A stretch of 64,000 bases of DNA from Metaphire vulgaris (GCA_018105865.1 CM030835.1:8281916-8345915), one strand, 5' to 3'. Positions 24,581-36,083 are shown, counted from the first letter of the stretch. Notes: generated from the letters alone by a model not told the origin. A program made the numbers and translations.

Positions 24581-24759
24581 CAGTGGCGTCGCTAGGAATT
24601 TTTGGTGGGGGGAGCAAAATGGGCTGGATTGTCAGATTCCATACCCACCCCTCACCCCTCCACAGAAAACTTTCTCACCGGATTTGCGCGAATCTGGTAG
24701 GTGATCTGGGGCAGGTTGGGGGGCAGTTGCCCCCATTAGCCCCCGTGGCGACGCTAATG
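24581..24759. mobile_element. hAT-type MITE, CAGTGGCGTCGC family, copy 2
   Basis: The left end is CAGTGGCGTCGCTAGG and the right end is the inverse of CATTAGCGTCGCCACGG. The flanking octamers tcgataag and ccgataac match at 6 of 8. The interior CTCACCGGATTTGCGCGAAT segment is shared with the inverted copy at 23032. Confidence 0.85.
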
Positions 24760-25719
24760 CCGATAACAAAAAGAATTAGATTATATATCGCTTTTTTGTC
24801 TGCATATGGAACATAAGTGAGACAACTGACATGCTAAAACAATTGTGAATAGGGTTTAAAATATCAACAATATATGACGCGAAAAATGACTACTTTGCAC
24901 ATAGTATAACAATAGCGGGGAAATGCGCACCTTGAAGCTTTCCAATGCAAGGATCACACTGAGGCGTCGCTGTAAAGAAAAGAGCAATTTCTATAGAAAC
25001 TTGTTTTGTTAGGAGTCCACGCGTAGGATACAATCAATACAAGGAAGAACGCGAATAGATATCAGGAGATATAAAATCAAGAACGTATTCAACACAATCA
25101 CCTTCTACCTTGAACACCGTGCAAACAGAAGACCACGTATTTTGTCTAAAATCTAAATTGACAAATTGAGAGCTCGTGGACTCAAAAGTCATGTCAAATA
25201 AAACGGGCTTCAACTGGAATTGAAGAGATCGCCGGTTCAATAACTTGACCGCATCTGCAATGTACAGTATAATGGATCGAATATTATTTAGAGAATTTTA
25301 TTTAAATTTCATGAATACTGACTTAAAGTGTCTTAGCCGACGTCAAGATAATGCTGTCGTGTGACTATTTGGCATTTACGTCAGTTCCTGTGCTACTGTT
25401 TGGGGTTTCTTCTAATTAGTGGAAACGCATAATTTCCTGTGGGGGAGGAAGGCTGTTGCTCTCATCTCTGGGTACGCCCTCGCAAATGCCATTTACAGGG
25501 TGGCACAAATACCGGACTAGTCACATTAGGTTTGGCATTTAGTATATAGTCCGGTTTTTTGCGCCACCCTGTTCAGGTTTCATTTGGACGTGTTCGTCGT
25601 TCTAATTTGTGTTGCCGTTGTCTTTTCTTAAAAAGCGACTTTAGTCATGATTCGAATGTCTATTGGTAAATTGCACGAAATCAATAATATCGATATCGAT
25701 CTGTTTGCCGTCCGACCAG
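24760..25719. other. non-coding sequence upstream of the Ig exon
   Basis: On the minus strand at 25034-25260 is an open frame with an AG acceptor-like start (FQLKPVLFDMTFEST...), without a family match. A 76-bp hairpin element lies at 25496. The acceptor used for the Ig exon is at 25718-25719 and has a weak pyrimidine tract. Confidence 0.4.
25496..25571. mobile_element. 76-bp hairpin MITE
   Basis: The ends are CAGGGTGGCACAAA and the inverse of CAGGGTGGCGCAAA, followed inward by ACCGGACTA and its inverse TAGTCCGGT. The arms form a near-perfect hairpin. No clear target duplication was found. Confidence 0.7.
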
Positions 25720-26013
25720 GCGACGTATCGATACGTCACGGACCGGTGGAACAGGTAACGAGAGCCAGGTCGACGGTCAACCTGCGCTGCACCGCCGACG
25801 TCGACCCGATCCACTTCGGCACTCCCGAGATCGAGTGGCGGAAGGACGACGAAGTGATCGACCTGACCAGGAAGGGCAGTCGCGTCGTCGCCCAGCTGGA
25901 CGGACAGCTACTGACCATCACGAACGCCTCGACGACGGACACGGGTACCTACACGTGCATCGCCCGTCTTAGTGGCGACCAGGACACCGCCAGCGCACGC
26001 TTAACCGTAGAAG
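25720..26013 (+). CDS. L1CAM/neuroglian-family protein, exon encoding Ig6
   Basis: This exon (294 nt, phase 1 to 1) encodes one complete Ig domain. The first Cys is in LRCTADVDP, the Trp in EIEWRKDD and the second Cys in the canonical DTGTYTCIA. An N-glycosylation site is present (NAS). Neuroglian and vertebrate L1-type proteins carry six Ig domains then five FN3 domains on the outside of neurons and glia, where they mediate homophilic adhesion and axon guidance. Joining the donor at 26014 to the next exon gives TVE-D-VPDPPSG, the family's Ig6-to-FN3 linker. The donor is strong (G|GTAAGA). The acceptor was chosen because it gives phase 1 and the right domain start; its pyrimidine tract is poor. 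The frame stays open upstream to 25647, which has no family similarity. Confidence 0.9.
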
Positions 26014-26018
26014 GTAAG

Positions 26019-26033
26019 ACAGACAGACAGACA

Positions 26034-26071
<38 letters not shown>

Positions 26072-26087
26072 TAGGCAGGCAGCCAGC
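26019..26087. repeat. (ACAG)n-(GCAG)n microsatellite abutting a 5' splice site
   Basis: The repeat starts about five bases inside the intron, directly after GTAAG. Confidence 0.95.
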
Positions 26088-26125
26088 CAGTTTCGCACAG
26101 GCAATTCTTGCATCTCTGTGTCAGA

Positions 26126-26260
26126 CAGTGGCGTAGCCAGGGTTTCAGAATAGGGGGCGCATCGACATTTTCAGGTACCAAAAATTATTTCGATCGTCCT
26201 ATATTTAACTCCCCAAATTTCTCAACGGCTTTCGCACCGATAGCAGCATCATCGGCAATT
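26126..26260. mobile_element. fragment of a CAGTGGCG-type element
   Basis: It starts CAGTGGCGTAGCCAGGG and carries the GCATCGACATTTTC segment shared with 4332-4569 and (inverted) with 63700-63777. The right end is not visible. Confidence 0.6.
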
Positions 26261-26697
26261 AAGTACTTAGATTTTAGCAAAATTATTTCGAACAATGCCC
26301 GTATATTTCGTACAGACATCCATCATGAAACAGAGGTCCGTGCTGAAATAAAACCCCAATCCAAATTTTCTTATCTGATATATAATTATAGCGAATAGCG
26401 ATGGTTTTAGATGAAAGTCATTTGATGTCAATAAAAAAATAAGTGTACTATACAATAGATTTAACTGAAACGAATGTTATTTCTGGTCGCTGGTATAAAG
26501 GCAAAACGAAGACAAAACTAATTACAATTATTAATAAGGTCCGTGAATTCAGTTGTGGTCTCACTAAAGATGCATTTCAACGCAGCATCAGTTCAGTAGA
26601 AAATATATTTTCGAAATTAAAAGCCTGACTAAAGGTAAGCACCTGACTGCCTTAGCCCCGTGCTGAATCAGTTTCTCGTGATTTTAAAACTGACGAC

Positions 26698-26769
26698 TTG
26701 ATGATGATGATGATTATGATTATTATGATTATGATTATGATTATGATTATGATTATGATTATGATTATG

Positions 26770-26825
<56 letters not shown>
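26698..26825. repeat. (GATTAT)n-(ATT)n microsatellite
   Basis: GATTAT units pass into about 20 ATT units. Confidence 0.95.
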
Positions 26826-26826
<1 letters not shown>

Positions 26827-27331
26827 TGTTTAGTGCCTTTACACACACTGTAGCCGATTTGATGGAGGCCTAGTTATATCATCCCCTTGGAAATCCAAGT
26901 CATAAGGAAGAAATGTTCTGTTTACGACTATCTTCGAAAGAGCGCAGCTGCCCAGAGGCAGTGGATTCTAGTCCTGGACATTTCTCTTGGACAGAACCGT
27001 ATATTGCTTTATTATCCTTCTAATTAGATTCGGAGCTGTCGCCCACAAACGAAAATGAATTTAGCGTCATTATTACAATGCATAATGTTGTAATCATTCT
27101 AAAAATCTAATTCTGGGTATCGAAAATTCACAGACACAGTGTCTTCTGCGATTTGCGTCTGCGTTGCCTCTCGTAAGGTTCTAGAAGACTGAATGCGTTT
27201 CGCAATATTTTCGTAGAGCCTTCTTAGTCGTCATAATGGAGTGGTCGTCCCTAATGGTCGTAGTTGCGAATTGATTCGCGGGGGGTCTAATTGTGGTTTA
27301 GAAGTAGTACCCTGACTCATATCTGACGGAA

Positions 27332-27340
27332 AGAGAGAGA

Positions 27341-27398
<58 letters not shown>
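27332..27398. repeat. (GA)n microsatellite
   Basis: The pure part is about 27348-27397 (25 units). Confidence 0.96.
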
Positions 27399-27399
<1 letters not shown>

Positions 27400-27716
27400 G
27401 GAGCATAACACAGACACGTCTGGTTGTATTTTAAAATGTTTTCCTGTGCATGTCAACCTGGACTCCTGGCCGTATTCAAGTAACCCAGATACAGTATTCA
27501 TATCTCGCTCAATCAACCGTGGTCTATTAGAGCGGGGAATGGCGATGTTTTATATGCTCGGCGATAGTGTATTCTTATGTCTCGCGCCTCTGTCGCTGTT
27601 TCACAGCGCAAGTTCCGGAACATATTCCTGGCTTCTGTTGATCGGTTACTCTGTCGTTGCTGAGATCGTTTCTTAAGGTTGTCACTGCTGCAAAACTTTA
27701 TCCATTCTCTGCAGAG

Positions 27717-27970
27717 GGAGAGAGAAAGGAGGACGAGGAGGAAAAGGAGGACGAGGAGGAGAAGCAGAAGGAGAGAATAGAAGAGGAAAGACATAGATTG
27801 ACAGAGAATGATAGACAGATATAGAGAGAAAGATAGATAGATAGATAGAGACAGTGATGGGTAGACTGTAGAGAGATACGGAGAGAGAGAGAGATAACGC
27901 TACGGAAAGATAGATCGATGGATAGATGGATAGATGATCGATGGATAAATGGATAGATAGATAGATAGAA
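27717..27970. repeat. GA/GGA- and GATA-rich tract
   Basis: GAGGA units pass into interrupted GATA, GATC and GATG units. Confidence 0.93.
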
Positions 27971-28391
27971 GTTGTGTGCTAGTGACATTGCGACATGTCG
28001 ATTGATCTTGGCTCCTAGGTTACGCCGCTCAGTCGTTCAAATCGTGCTATAAACACGACTGATAATAATGATAAATAAGTCAGTTGCCAGAGCAGAGCAG
28101 CGCAAAAGACATTTTGAAGCCTTTTTACGGTTGAAGTTAAGTTGATACCTACAGTAAACGATAGGTTTAACGATTTGGATGTAAGATGTAGGCCATTAGG
28201 CCTACGCACCAGGTAATCGTCCAAAAGGCGACTAGAACTTTTATTAATTTTGTAGAAAGGAATTTTAACGATATCTTAGACGATGCATGTGTTTGTTGAA
28301 AGACAAGCGGATTCATGTAGGCCAAAGTTCGTAGTCTAATTTGGCTCATATTACGGAAATGAAAACAGCGAACAAAATAACTATAGGTGAG

Positions 28392-28527
28392 GGTACTTGT
28401 CGGTTAATTCACCGCCAACTTAACCCTAACCCAAACACTAACCCTAAACCTAACCCTAACCCAAATCCTAAACCTAACCCTATTGGCGGTGAGTAAACTA
28501 TTGGCGGTGAATTAACCGACAAGAACC
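28392..28527. mobile_element. 136-bp MITE with a telomere-like core
   Basis: The inverted ends GGTACTTGTCGGTTAATTCA and GGTTCTTGTCGGTTAATTCA continue through CCGCCAA, about 27 bases with one mismatch. A perfect 8-bp duplication taggtgag flanks it (28384-28391 and 28528-28535). Bases 28419-28482 are CCCTAA-type units with CCCAAA and CCTAAA variants, like a decayed TTAGGG telomere array. The TTGGCGGTGA end motif is repeated once on the right arm. The superfamily is unresolved; an 8-bp duplication fits hAT, P or Merlin. Confidence 0.85.
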
Positions 28528-28917
28528 TAGGTGAGTTCGTGAAAACTGCATGAGAACAACGAACCGGACTAACTATATTAGTGTTTTAATTGCCACAATC
28601 GTTTAAAAACCGCTATGAATTGGACTGTAGTCAAAGATCAGACTTTGGGCCTACTTAATAATAAGACGGTAGGCCTATAATAGGTGCAGGGTCATTTCGA
28701 AATGTTCGAACACCGGGGATTGACTTTGACCTCAGCTTTTGCGACGAAAGTTTTCAACGACTCTAAGTAATTTCAAACGCCGCTAAAAAGGTCGCATTCA
28801 ATATTGGAGATACACGATAAACATTAGAGCAATCCACTCAACACACATAGTCCAGCAGTAATCCGATTAATAGTATTGGATTGATTATTCCTCCCTCTTT
28901 CCCTCTCTGTCTGCCCA

Positions 28918-29030
28918 TCTCTTTCTCTCTCTCTCTCTCTCTCTCTCGTTGCTTTCTTTGTCTTTGTCTCTATCAGTCAGTTAGTCAGTCAGTCAGTCAG
29001 TCAGTTTGTCTGTCTGTCTGTCTGTCTCTC
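28918..29030. repeat. (CT)n, (CAGT)n and (TGTC)n tracts
   Basis: Three short tracts lie close together. Confidence 0.93.
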
Positions 29031-29651
29031 TTAAAAATTATCTGATGCATTTTCAGCGCTTAACATCGAGACATTATCGTCTTAATTAGGCTGATTAGGC
29101 TGTCGTGTCTTTAGGTAGGCTTCAGTTTTACAAGCCCAAAGGCGCCGTCTACCAATCGTATTTGTATTGTTGTTATTTAAGACGCGCGGGGAGGGAGGAG
29201 GAAAAGGAGGGAAGAGGAGGGGCAGTGATGTCGGCGCGTTTCCTCGAACGAAGCATTAGCCGATAGTTTGTCTTTCGTAGTTCTTTCTCTCGTTTGACGT
29301 TTCTTTTGTTTCTTCTGTGTGAACGCCATTATTTTCGCGCTCTGTATATAATCGCTTCTCTAATCGATCTCTCGTATTTGCGACTGCTTCCCTCGGCGGT
29401 CTTTGTCGCCTCCTCGCACCATCTTCGAAGCTCCGCGTGGATGCTGATCGACTGTTTGCCGTACAAGTTAGGATTACTCTATACTCAAACCGACCGGGTT
29501 TTTAATTGGCGCCACGCGAATGCTCAGCGCTCGCGGGCGCTTTCTGGTACTAATTACTCTAAGTCGATTTGTTGTTTTTAATAATTCAGTCGTTGCTTTC
29601 AGTGGCTTCGCCATCGATGCTGGTTTATTCCTGTAGAATTTTGTCTGGTGA

Positions 29652-29824
29652 CAGGGATATTTATACACCCCTAAAACCCCTAATTTGAGACCGACACCCC
29701 TTAACAGCCCCCTCCCATCTCAGCTATGGGATGACCTTTTTTGCTTGACAGACTTTTTTAGGCAGGGGACACCCATCATTTACCGACGCCCCCCCAAATA
29801 TTGATAATCCTAGAAATAACCCTG
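29652..29824. mobile_element. hAT-type MITE with CAGGG ends
   Basis: The ends are CAGGGATATTTATAC and the inverse of CAGGGTTATTTCTAGG. The flanking octamers tctggtga and tctgggga match at 7 of 8. The interior contains GATGACCTTTTTTGCTTGAC at about 29729-29748. Confidence 0.85.
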
Positions 29825-29890
29825 TCTGGGGATCATTATGACTTGTCTTTTCCGGGTCAAGAGTCTTTGTTGATGTAACAGACACGCACG

Positions 29891-30062
29891 CATAGGCGGA
29901 TTTTATAAAAGGCTTGGGTAGGCTTAAGCCTACCCAACTAATCCCACCAAAACAAAACAAATGTTTTTTCCATCAACACCAGGATGGACGGCATGCGTGC
30001 TGGATGGCACCCCAGACCCCCATGCTAGCCTACCCAAATATTAAACTCTAAATCCGCCTATG
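29891..30062. mobile_element. MITE with CATAGGCGGATTT ends
   Basis: The ends CATAGGCGGATTT and AAATCCGCCTATG are perfect inverses. The flanks cacgcacg and caaccact match at only 5 of 8, so the target duplication is weak. The interior has GTAGGCTTAAGCCTAC and a second CTACCCAA segment. Confidence 0.75.
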
Positions 30063-30326
30063 CAACCACTCTCGTTTTCGTCTGAATCCGATTCAGTAAA
30101 ACGCTTCAGACAGATATGACAGACGGTTGTGCACCGAATGGAAGGATGCGGAGGAGGGGGTGCAAGAGACTGGTGCCGTTTATTTCGATCATATTTTTCG
30201 TTCATTCAAATAGATCAAACACAATAAAGCCGAAGGTTTCAAGGTCAGTGAGAGAGGTCACTGAGACACACGCAGACGATCGAGGTAAGAGCATTGGTAT
30301 GAATACCAATTGGTGTTGTATAGGAT

Positions 30327-30327
<1 letters not shown>

Positions 30328-30372
<45 letters not shown>

Positions 30373-30395
30373 AACAGAGAGATAGAGACAGAGAG
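30328..30395. repeat. (GA)n-(CAGA)n microsatellite
   Basis: A short GA run is followed by CAGA units. Confidence 0.93.
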
Positions 30396-30863
30396 TAAGA
30401 GGCAGAGACAGACCGATGGAAAAATGTTAAATAAGAATTTTAAATAGCAGAGAAACGGCAAAGAAGATCAAAATTGTGTTCGAAAATGTGAAACTCCGAC
30501 ATTCATTATTTCTGCTGCGCAAGTCCTGCATTAGAAGCCTTTTTCCAAACCGTCGTAGGCTATGAAACTTCGCCAGTTACCACAGACGATCATTCTCCAT
30601 ATCTTCTTGGCATTCTTATATTGCATAACACAGCATACTGTACTCTTCAATATGTGCCGCTTATGAATAGGTTCACTGCCTGATTCGAGTTTTTATGCAT
30701 ATTTATGAGCTTTCGAGAATAATTAAGTTTACTTAGAAACGAAACGAAAGGTCGTCCAGTGCACCGAGTGTTTTTATTGTGTCATTTGTACCTAAACCTG
30801 TCGTTTTAACTACTGACGACGTGCCCCGCTAACCCATCGGCCACATTCAACGTTATTAATTAA

Positions 30864-31260
30864 GGGGCTGCCCATTAATTATGTCAACAATTTTTGGGCA
30901 ATTTTACCCTTTCCCCCATGTCAACAACTGTCAACTTTCAGTTACCCCCTATAATTATGTCAAAACTTTTGACCCCTCCCAAGATCAATGACAGGTCCCA
31001 ATAACAAGGTTAGTATTTTTTGCGGTGATGACCATTTTCCCCTTTTTGCTCATCGAGTGTCAAAATGTGATGGGGATGACCTTTTTGCCAAGCTTTTCCC
31101 ATTGTAATAAGCAGTATTCCATGAAATTTCCTATTTTTTGATTATTTGTAGAAAGTGAAATTGTTGACGTCAACTTCTCTTGACCCCTCCCCTGTCAACA
31201 ACTGTCAAACTTTTTTCAAACCCCTCCCCCTAAATTGTTGACGTAAATAATGGACAGCCC
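30864..31260. mobile_element. Harbinger-like MITE, copy 1
   Basis: The left end is GGGGCTGCCCATTAATTATG and the right end is the inverse of GGGCTGTCCATTATTTACG; both continue with GTCAACAATTT. The flanks are TAA (30861-30863 and 31261-31263), a TWA-type 3-bp duplication characteristic of PIF/Harbinger elements. The interior repeats TGTCAA(C/A)A and CCCCTCCC segments. Confidence 0.82.
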
Positions 31261-31658
31261 TAAGGATAGGCCTACAATCTGAATTTTCGATAAAATTGCG
31301 CTACAAAATATGCATAATTTAAATATGCTGTCATTAACTGAGTTCTTCGTTACAGTTTTACTGCGAGGGACGCTGTAGGAAACGGCGACTGTAGTGTTTC
31401 TGTTTGAGTCTCAAGGGCGAAAAGTACAGCTTTAATCGCATCTTCTTCTTTTGCGAGGACACTCTGCGACTCCCTCTGCACTGAAGAAGGCGAATAATTC
31501 AATGTGATCACTCGTTCGTTGAATTCTCAGAGGCACCGAACTGAGTCTTTGGGGGTTACGAGTACAGCTAACCGTATTACTTTCAGCTGTAGGGGGCAAA
31601 AGCCGCATCTGTCACATGCTTCATATTAGCACTTTTTCTTTCAAACAGAATATCATAA

Positions 31659-31770
31659 AGCATCATCATCATCGTTGTCGTCATCGAAATTATTATCATT
31701 ATCATCATCATCATCATCATTGTTGTTGTCGTCGCCATTATTATTATCATCCTCATCATCATTTCGCTGG
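31659..31770. repeat. ATC/TTG-type trinucleotide tract
   Basis: Interrupted ATC, GTC and ATT units. Confidence 0.92.
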
Positions 31771-32079
31771 TGGTTGTTTAGAACTATAACGGAGAGCTTG
31801 ATTGGACGGTGTTGTATACAGCGCTCGAAAGTCAGATTCAATCTTACCGTACTTAACTTATTCCGAACCTGCTTCTTCTGCTTCCAACCACCTGTTCAAC
31901 TGTTCTGGTCGTTAATGGTGTCATCGTCGCTCTTCCTTGCGCCATGAGTCATGTTATTTATATCACCAATGGAACCCTTCTACACATCTTGTGCAAACAT
32001 ATACTGTATAGTTCTGAAGTTGAGTATTTTCGACTAGGTTGCGTCAAATCTTATTTTCTTATCCAATACATTATTATTT

Positions 32080-32126
32080 TTCAAATTTGACCCAATTTTG
32101 GGTCGCCACCCAAAGGTTGAGAAACC
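32080..32126. mobile_element. hAT-end-like fragment
   Basis: The segment TTTTGGGTCGCCACCC followed by AAAGGTTGAGAAACC resembles the end of common animal hAT elements. No second end or target duplication was found. Confidence 0.35.
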
Positions 32127-32733
32127 ATGCGCTAGACAAATTTGTCATCACATTGCATCTGTATCATAGTTCTACCATCATATATAAAAGTTGGAAACCA
32201 CTAGGAAATCTTTGGCGCTACATAAATTTATTATTTCTATTCTGTGGTTAGTCGAAATTTATTGAGATTGTACTGAATAACCTACTACTCTCTTGCCGGA
32301 GTTTATGCGGCTTTTATGCCTATATTTGATCCGTATACGATAATCTACTTCCATTTAATCTATTTTCGATATTTTTGTAGTTGGGTGATACTTGTGTATT
32401 TAAAGTGTCGATGTGATTGGTTCTCTGTTGTACCCTAGAGAGAAAAATGTAGACGACGACCTCCCATGGATAAAAAAATGCGCTAAATAATGATATTTAA
32501 ATATTAACGAAAGCGCTGTGCACTTGCATATCTGATATTCGAGCGGCTTAGAGCGGAAGCAGCGGCTGTGTTGTGGACACTCTCATCGGCTGGTCTATCA
32601 GTGCGATGTTACGAAGTCAGTTCACGAAGTCAGATACGATTGCTTTCAGCTGCTCTTCATTATTCAGGACTCGATCGATTGTTACCAAAAACGTCATCCT
32701 CGCGTTCTGACTCTTCCTGCTTCTCCTTGGCCT

Positions 32734-32776
32734 TGACCTTGTGACCTTGTAGTCGTCGATCTTGTCTCTGACCTTT
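32734..32776 (-). promoter_or_regulatory. cluster of nuclear-receptor half-sites
   Basis: TGACCTTG occurs twice back to back (32734-32741 and 32742-32749), and TGACCTTT follows at 32769-32776. On the minus strand this reads CAAGGTCACAAGGTCA, two extended half-sites of the kind bound by ERR/SF-1 type receptors. The site is intronic; binding is not shown. Confidence 0.35.
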
Positions 32777-33176
32777 GATTTCGCAGAGACAATGGCGAAC
32801 AGTCACAAGCATCGTCCTGTTTCACTTTAGATGTGCGAAGAATAGGGCGCAGACACAAGAAAAGACGCTGTTACAAGAACGAGTTGGTGTCAGTAGGAAG
32901 ACTATTGTTAGTTAACTCATCCGCTGACGCCTCCGTCAATCCTGCCATCGTCAGCAATGTTACGGCGTGGATTCAGAAAAGACGTAAAGAGAGAAGAATG
33001 GAGAGACGGAGAGCGATAAACGATACGACGCCCGAAGACAAAGAAGAGGACAAATAAGAGGATGCTGGAGCATATTAAAAACTTAGCTGCTTCTAACTGA
33101 AAATGTCGGTAGACAAAGATAACCTTCGAAAGAGAAAATACTAGAAAAAGAATAGAAAAGAATGAGTAATATAGAA

Positions 33177-33277
33177 TGATGTTGATGATGATGATGATGT
33201 TGATGATGTTGATGATTATAATGATGATGAAGATGATGATGATGATGATTATTATTATTATTATTATTATTATTATC
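33177..33277. repeat. (GAT)n-(ATT)n microsatellite
   Basis: GAT with GTT variants passes into ATT. Confidence 0.95.
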
Positions 33278-33303
33278 AACGTTTAAACTGCCGTTGGCGC
33301 GAC

Positions 33304-33481
33304 CAGGGCGCGATTTGTATGGGGGAAGGGAGATTACCCCCACTGCCCAACTGCATCCACTCTACTGCTACATCCCCCATCACTACTTCTCCCACTGCTA
33401 CACTTCCCCAACAACTACATCCCCCAAGCTCCACATATTCCACATATTCCCCCACTGCTCCAGGTCACAAATCGCACCCTG
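33304..33481. mobile_element. hAT-type MITE, CAGGATGCGATTTG family, copy 2
   Basis: The ends are CAGGGCGCGATTTG and the inverse of CAGGGTGCGATTTG. A perfect 8-bp duplication ggcgcgac flanks it (33296-33303 and 33482-33489). It is inverted relative to the copy at 9875. Confidence 0.93.
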
Positions 33482-33733
33482 GGCGCGACGGAGGCCAAAG
33501 TCTAGACCGAATGTCACTTGTATGAGTTGTTGAGCAAGTGAGTCTTTAGATTCTTCCGGATTGCTATAATACATCTGGCTGTCCTGAAGAGTTCCATAGA
33601 ATCGGATTATCACGTGAATCCGATCTATCCTCCGAACTTGGCAGTCTTGGCTGGAGGTGGAACGAGTAACCGCTCATAGCTGCGTGAGGGAAGTCTGGAA
33701 CAGTCATTCAATTATATATATATATAAAGTGAG

Positions 33734-33865
33734 AGAGGCAGAGAGAGAGAGAGAGAGAGACAGAGAGACAGAGAGGCAGAAAGGGAGACAGACCGAAACA
33801 GAGACAGAGACACACAGAGACAGACAGACAGATGCGACAGACAGAGACGAGAGAGAGAGATTGAG

Positions 33866-33916
<51 letters not shown>
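33734..33916. repeat. (GA)n/CAGA-rich tract
   Basis: Long GA runs with CAGA and GACA interruptions. Confidence 0.95.
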
Positions 33917-33917
<1 letters not shown>

Positions 33918-34322
33918 GAATAAAAGAGATAACATATAACTGGTAAAGCATACTGAATAAACAGAAGGAATTCACAGAAAGCAAGAAAACTGTAAGCAAG
34001 GTACTGAGAATACTTCACCATTGAGCCAAGAGGCGCTTGTTAGTGTAGAGACTTTCTTCATATTGGTCAAATGCCTCTAAATGAATTTGATTCTAATATA
34101 ATATCTCCTCGAAAAAAACTTCGCGCGTCATGAGAGAATAGACTCAAGGCAAGAGACGACCACAATGGCAGATTTAAAAAAAGCGCCGCTGGAAACAGAG
34201 AATAACAACTCATAATCGTAACTAGAAATCTGCAAAGAAGACACGAGCAGTGAAAATACAGAACGAAAGACTCGGTCGCGAAGACGAGAAGAGATATTAA
34301 ACAAGGCACGAATATAGAGGAA

Positions 34323-34665
34323 GACCAAGAAGAAGAAGAAGAAGAAGGAGAAGAAGAAGAAGGAGAAGAAGAGAAGGAGAAGAAGGAGGAGGAGAAGAAG
34401 AAGAAGAAGAAGAAAGAAGAAGAAGAAGAAGAAGAAGAAGAAGAAGAAGAAGAAGAAGAAGAAGAAGAAGAAGAAGAAGAAGAAGAAGAAGAAGAAGAAG
34501 AAGAAGAAGAAGAAGAAGAGAAGAAGAAGAAGAAGAAAGAAGAAGAAGAAGAAGAAGAAGAAGAAGAAGAAGAGAAAGAAGAAGAAGAAGGAGAAGAAGG
34601 AGAAGAAGAAGAAGAAGGAGAAGAAGAAGAAGAAGAAGAAGAAAAAGAAGAGAAGGAAGAAGATG
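34323..34665. repeat. (AGA)n tract, 340 bp
   Basis: Nearly pure purine (AAG with GGA and AAA variants), among the longest low-complexity tracts here. Its poly-Phe and poly-Leu minus-strand frames are artefacts. Confidence 0.97.
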
Positions 34666-34951
34666 ATGAAATTGGATTTTTCTAAACAAAACACAACAAT
34701 GAGACTCCGCCTGTGTGTGCGTGGACATGATTTTGCGTCAATGGAGGAGACGCATAAGACAACGCAACACACGATACAGCGGCATAAAAGGCTGTTACCC
34801 GAGCCCGTCCTTCCTACCGCCGATGTAAAGGCAAATCGAGCGACTCCTACCTACTATACGCGAGTCGAAAAACATCGATTCCGCCTTCTAGCCAGTCGCG
34901 TCGGCGGCGACAGCGGCGGCGTCAAATGGGAAAATTTATATCTGGACACAC

Positions 34952-34992
34952 GCGCGCGCACACACACACACGCGCATACACGCAGACATCGA
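34952..34992. repeat. (CA)n/(CG)n tract
   Basis: Alternating purine-pyrimidine CACACG units. Confidence 0.9.
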
Positions 34993-35182
34993 TCGCTCCA
35001 TGTTTCGTCATTTTTCCTCGTTCTCCAACAGCGCCTCCAGAGTGTCATTCATTCACGAGGAAAGTTTCCCTTCTGTCATCTTCCATAAATCCTCTCTCGT
35101 ATAATACACAAACACGCACGCACACACAAGCGCGCCTCATCATCTACCGCCCGTTCGATCATAATCGCCCTGCGGCGATCGG

Positions 35183-35187
<5 letters not shown>

Positions 35188-35222
<35 letters not shown>

Positions 35223-35361
35223 AATCGGTTCGTTTCGTCGAAAAGGTAACCAGAGGAACATCACGTCAATACTACCCCTCCTCCTCCTCCTCCTTCCTCA
35301 TCCTTATCTTCTCCCTGCCCTCCTCGTTCATCGAACTAAACTCCGTCCGTCCGTTTCGAAC
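35188..35361 (+). repeat. interspersed repeat of unknown type, copy A
   Basis: A (GA)n run to 35220 is followed by about 141 bases (35221-35361) starting GAAATCGGTTCG and ending CCGTTTCGAAC. They match 62594-62738 in inverse orientation almost base for base, apart from small differences in the CCT-rich middle. The two copies lie in different introns of the same gene, 27 kb apart. Confidence 0.85.
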
Positions 35362-35516
35362 GGAATCTGTGGAGTTGGTTTTTTCGACGACTGGAAACCG
35401 CTTTCTTAATTGGAAGCATCGTCCCTGTCAGCGTTGATCTATCGCTGATCCCAACAGGGATCCCGCTTGCGCACGCCGCTCGCCGGCCCTGCCTACTACT
35501 GGTGAATAATGCATCC

Positions 35517-35606
35517 GATCTCCTCCTCCTCCTCCTCCTTTTCTTTTTTTCTTTTTCTTCTCTTCTTCTTCTTCTTCTCCTCCTCCTCCTCTTCTTCTTT
35601 TTCTAT
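35517..35606. repeat. (CTC)/(CTT)n pyrimidine tract
   Basis: CTC, TTT and CTT units. Confidence 0.94.
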
Positions 35607-36083
35607 ACCGCCGGCATGCCGCTGCAATTTACACCGATGTCGTGCAGTTCGAAGGCGCCGCAATCGAAATCCGTACGACTGTTCCGAGGGTCAATCTACG
35701 CCCATTTTAGTTTCCCCGGTTCTCCCGTGTTACCTGCCCGTCGGGCGTTCGCTATACGACGACACTTTCAGACACCTGTCTGCCGTGTTCGTTTTAGGTC
35801 AGCCACCCAGACAACGGTTACAAGTAGCCTATATACACCTGGCGGGGAATAGCTTACCCGTCGAGATCTCAGTCCCTGAGGGTGTGAAAAATTCTGGTTT
35901 TCTGGTCACTTTTGTCAAATCAAACGATTCGTATGCCGTGAAATCTTTAACTGACTTGTTTTATCGTGAAGCAAGGAATTCCTTTCGGTGCTCTGCAGTA
36001 ATAATTGGCAAGCACCGATCGAGAGACTGGTTTGTCAGAGTCATTTGACGCTATCTTACTCACTGGTGAATCGTATTGAAGAC

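Noticed and set aside
25034..25260. Minus-strand frame FQLKPVLFDMTFEST with possible acceptor and donor
   Set aside because: No family match, no neighbouring exon, and the gene here runs on the other strand.
28419..28482. Interstitial telomere sequence from a chromosome fusion
   Set aside because: The array is enclosed by inverted ends and an 8-bp duplication, so insertion as part of a small transposon explains it better.
34128..34772. Long minus-strand frames of poly-Phe and poly-Leu
   Set aside because: They are translations of the AGA/AAG purine tract at 34323-34665.
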